This document shows, piece after piece, positions 15,832-16,832 of a stretch of 16,832 bases of DNA. The DNA is from an uncultured Victivallales bacterium. GTDB taxonomy: Bacteria > Verrucomicrobiota > Lentisphaeria > Oligosphaerales > JAFGRS01. The stretch spans positions 1-16,832 of the forward strand of contig CAILKC010000357.1 of NCBI GenBank assembly GCA_903834675.1. Direction: 5' to 3'. The translations under genes and the position numbers were made by a program. How positions within the stretch are numbered: position 1 is the first letter of the stretch; each line of letters opens with the position of its first letter. The notes under the pieces are model-generated. The model was given only the letters and a program-made list of their open reading frames with translations, searched no databases and was not told the DNA's origin.

Positions 15832-15859
15832 GGAATATTGGGTCATGTATGGGAATATT
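15832..15859 (+). promoter_or_regulatory. Pair of GGAATATT direct repeats upstream of the pseudopilin
   Basis: GGAATATT occurs at 15832-15839 and 15852-15859, exactly 20 bases apart, each containing the palindrome AATATT. They lie 51-78 bases before the GTG start in an AT-rich island of an otherwise GC-rich region. A two-helical-turn spacing would suit an operator or promoter element. This is suggestive only. Confidence 0.25.
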
Positions 15860-15893
15860 TGCTCGCAACAAGTCGGGGGTTTGTCAAGAAAAC

Positions 15894-15901
15894 AAAAGGA
15901 G
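15894..15901 (+). promoter_or_regulatory. Ribosome binding site deciding the pseudopilin start
   Basis: AAAAGGAG is followed by 8 bases and GTG at 15910. This start gives a short prepilin leader (VKKRE before FTLIEL), whereas the upstream in-frame ATG at 15826 would add 28 residues atypical for the family. Confidence 0.85.
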
Positions 15902-15909
15902 TCGCACCT

Positions 15910-16590
15910 GTGAAGAAGCGTGAGTTCACCCTGATCGAGCTGCTTGTCGTCATCGCGATCATCGCGATTTTGGCAGCCATGCTATTGCCGGCCCTGGCCA
16001 AGGCGCGGGAGAAGGCGCGTCAGGTCACCTGCACCAGCAACCTCAAGCAGATTGGGCTATCGCTAAGTATGTACACCCAGGACAACCAGGAGCAGTGGCC
16101 CTACAACAACGACAACAACAACCTGACCCCGAGTATCGAGACCAACTGGAACGGCTGGGTCAGCAACGGCTTGCGCCCCTACGCCGGCGACCAGAACGTC
16201 TACCGCTGACCGTCACGCCAGGGCGGTTGGGCGGATCCGTGGAACGGCGGCAAGCAGGTCAGCTACTGCTATAACTACGTCGCCCTGAATGGCCGTACCC
16301 TGACCCAGACGACCACCTGCTTCGCCGACCCCACCCGGCTCATGGTCATGTGGGACAGCGATAACTCGTATAATGACTGTGCCCCGACCTCTACCTGCGA
16401 TATTCAGACCCGCGACCTCCTCTTTTACAAGACCAGGAGCGGTCAGACCTGCTGGCACAACGACATGAACAATAATCTTTACGTCGACGGGCACGTCGCC
16501 ACCGCTAGCTGGGGCTCCGTCACCTGGGACCAGATCATGGGCCCCGCAAACACCTCCCACAATGGGATCTCCTGTATGGTGACATACTAG
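15910..16590 (+). CDS. Type II secretion-like pseudopilin (H-x9-DG family), interrupted by in-frame TGA at codon 100
   Basis: The GTG start opens a prepilin leader and N-terminal helix ('[20 protein letters not shown]', residues 6-25) processed by prepilin peptidase. The body '[20 protein letters not shown]' plus '[15 protein letters not shown]' is typical of PVC pseudopilins. The frame is cut by TGA at 16207-16209, codon 100, then continues open in the same frame to TAG at 16588-16590. The continuation is clearly family sequence: 'PSRQGG', '[14 protein letters not shown]', 'LMVMWDSDN' and the C-terminal '[13 protein letters not shown]' with the H-x9-DG signature. Read through, the product is 226 codons, normal for the family. 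The residue before the mature Phe is Glu rather than the usual Gly. Family proteins usually read 'VYxCPS' here, so TGA replaces a Cys codon (TGC/TGT) by one base. A sequencing error, a recent nonsense mutation (pseudogene) or selenocysteine are possible; the first two are likelier. Confidence 0.85.
16207..16209 (+). other. In-frame TGA at an expected conserved Cys codon
   Basis: Codons read aac-gtc-tac-cgc-TGA-ccg-tca, giving NVYR-stop-PS. Frame and homology continue on both sides with no indel. The only hairpin I find just downstream is a 4-bp stem (16216-16219 with 16230-16233, 10-base loop), too weak to argue for a bacterial SECIS element. Confidence 0.9.
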
Positions 16591-16622
16591 CAGAGCCATG
16601 AGGCGCTAGACCCAGCCTGATA

Positions 16623-16663
16623 ACGGCGCGCGGCGAGCATCCACCGCGCGCCGTGTCTTTTTT
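16623..16663 (+). terminator. Strong rho-independent terminator of the pseudopilin
   Basis: A perfect 11-bp stem, ACGGCGCGCGG (16623-16633) with CCGCGCGCCGT (16644-16654), has a 10-base loop and is followed after GTC by six T residues (16658-16663). It lies 32 bases after the pseudopilin stop. Its intact state suggests the pseudopilin is, or was recently, a single-gene transcription unit. Confidence 0.95.
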
Positions 16664-16719
16664 CGACCTGTGCAATAAGAGAGTCCGTCTGAAGCGCTGA
16701 AGGCGCGCTGCCATACCAG

Positions 16720-16738
16720 CCCAGGGCAACGCCCTGGG
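16720..16738. repeat. CCCAGGGC-AAC-GCCCTGGG hairpin
   Basis: A perfect 8-bp stem with a 3-base loop. The motif is, to my recollection, part of widespread intergenic palindromes in Planctomycetota and Verrucomicrobiota genomes. It lies in the non-coding end of the window after the terminator. Confidence 0.8.
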
Positions 16739-16756
16739 AATAGAATGGGTATGGGT

Positions 16757-16830
16757 TTGAGCCCTGTAGGGGCGAGCCATGTACCCTACCTTCGCACCGA
16801 GGTCGCATGGTCCGCCCTTTCAGGGCTCAA
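16757..16830. repeat. Imperfect 74-bp inverted repeat (cruciform-type element)
   Basis: TTGAGCCCTGTAGGGGCG (16757-16774) and the reverse complement of 16813-16830 (TTGAGCCCTGAAAGGGCG) match at 16 of 18 bases. Symmetry continues inward with CCATG/CATGG (16777-16781 with 16806-16810) and ACCT/AGGT near the centre. The right arm itself contains a 5-bp hairpin GCCCT/AGGGC. The element ends two bases before the window edge, so further copies may follow. No coding potential is seen in 16665-16832. Confidence 0.75.
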
Positions 16831-16832
16831 TC

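Larger units (their letters stand above)
15340..15909. other. Divergent intergenic region with nested repeats
   Basis: These 570 bases separate the minus-strand block from the plus-strand pseudopilin. Short open frames here are repeat-derived and have no family resemblance. The region holds a 32-bp perfect palindrome, a 10-bp inverted pair, an imperfect direct repeat of 33-42 bp, and an AT-richer leader (about 15795-15900) immediately before the pseudopilin. Promoters for both flanking transcripts should be here, but no clear -35/-10 pair stands out. TTGAAA at 15799-15804 has no good partner. Confidence 0.6.

Noticed and set aside
14618..15871. A 417-codon minus-strand frame covering the membrane-protein start and the repeat region
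   Set aside because: It is a different frame from the membrane protein, crosses the palindromic repeats and is Gly/Arg/Pro-rich. It lacks the hydrophobic segments seen in the real frame.
15826..15909. An ATG at 15826 as the pseudopilin start
   Set aside because: It would give a 33-residue leader, unlike the 5-10 residues usual for the family. The AAAAGGAG site points to the GTG at 15910.
16216..16233. A SECIS-like hairpin after the in-frame TGA
   Set aside because: Only four base pairs with a 10-base loop; too weak to count as evidence for selenocysteine insertion.

Overview
The window is GC-rich bacterial DNA with seven complete protein genes, one gene cut by the left edge, and several palindromic or tandem intergenic repeats. 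No tRNA, rRNA, CRISPR array or transposase is visible. The best taxonomic clue is the pseudopilin at 15910-16590: its [24 protein letters not shown] leader, the '[13 protein letters not shown]' stretch and the C-terminal H-x9-DG motif are typical of the very large pseudopilin families of Lentisphaerota, Planctomycetota and related PVC-type bacteria. A PVC-type bacterium (Lentisphaerota-like, possibly a metagenomic genome) is an inference, not a proof. TGA is a normal stop elsewhere (for example at the ends of the first three genes), so the code is standard.

Plus-strand block, 1-4976. Three tightly spaced genes: the C-terminal part of a spore photoproduct lyase-like radical SAM protein, a 6-phosphofructokinase resembling the plant ATP-PFK type, and a 939-residue double FAD-dependent oxidoreductase whose C-terminus looks like helical HEAT-type repeats. 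The last two are separated by 12 bases and look co-transcribed.

Convergent junction, 4977-5243. The whole gap is repeat: 2.5 copies of a 55-bp unit carrying two perfect hairpins each, then four copies of a 31-bp unit, with 9-bp inverted ends (CCCCTGGAG / CTCCAGGGG).

Minus-strand block, 15339 down to 5244. In transcription order: a polytopic membrane protein with a soluble helical tail (DUF6057-like), a secreted transglutaminase-like protein with C-terminal fibronectin-III/Ig-like modules, a large secreted protein with an NPCBM-like domain, a beta-propeller and two CxxCH haem sites (HzsA-related), and a secreted S15/CocE-type hydrolase with an EF-hand pair before the catalytic domain. Three of the four carry export signals, so the block probably encodes an envelope or extracellular function; its substrate cannot be read from sequence. 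The last two genes are clearly coupled (13-base gap); the other gaps are 56 and about 250 bases.

Right end, 15340-16832. A roughly 570-bp non-coding stretch holds a perfect 32-bp palindrome nested inside inverted and direct repeats. It is followed by the pseudopilin gene, which has an in-frame TGA exactly where the family's conserved Cys of a 'CPS' motif is expected, a strong rho-independent terminator, and a second dispersed-repeat-like palindromic region reaching the window edge.
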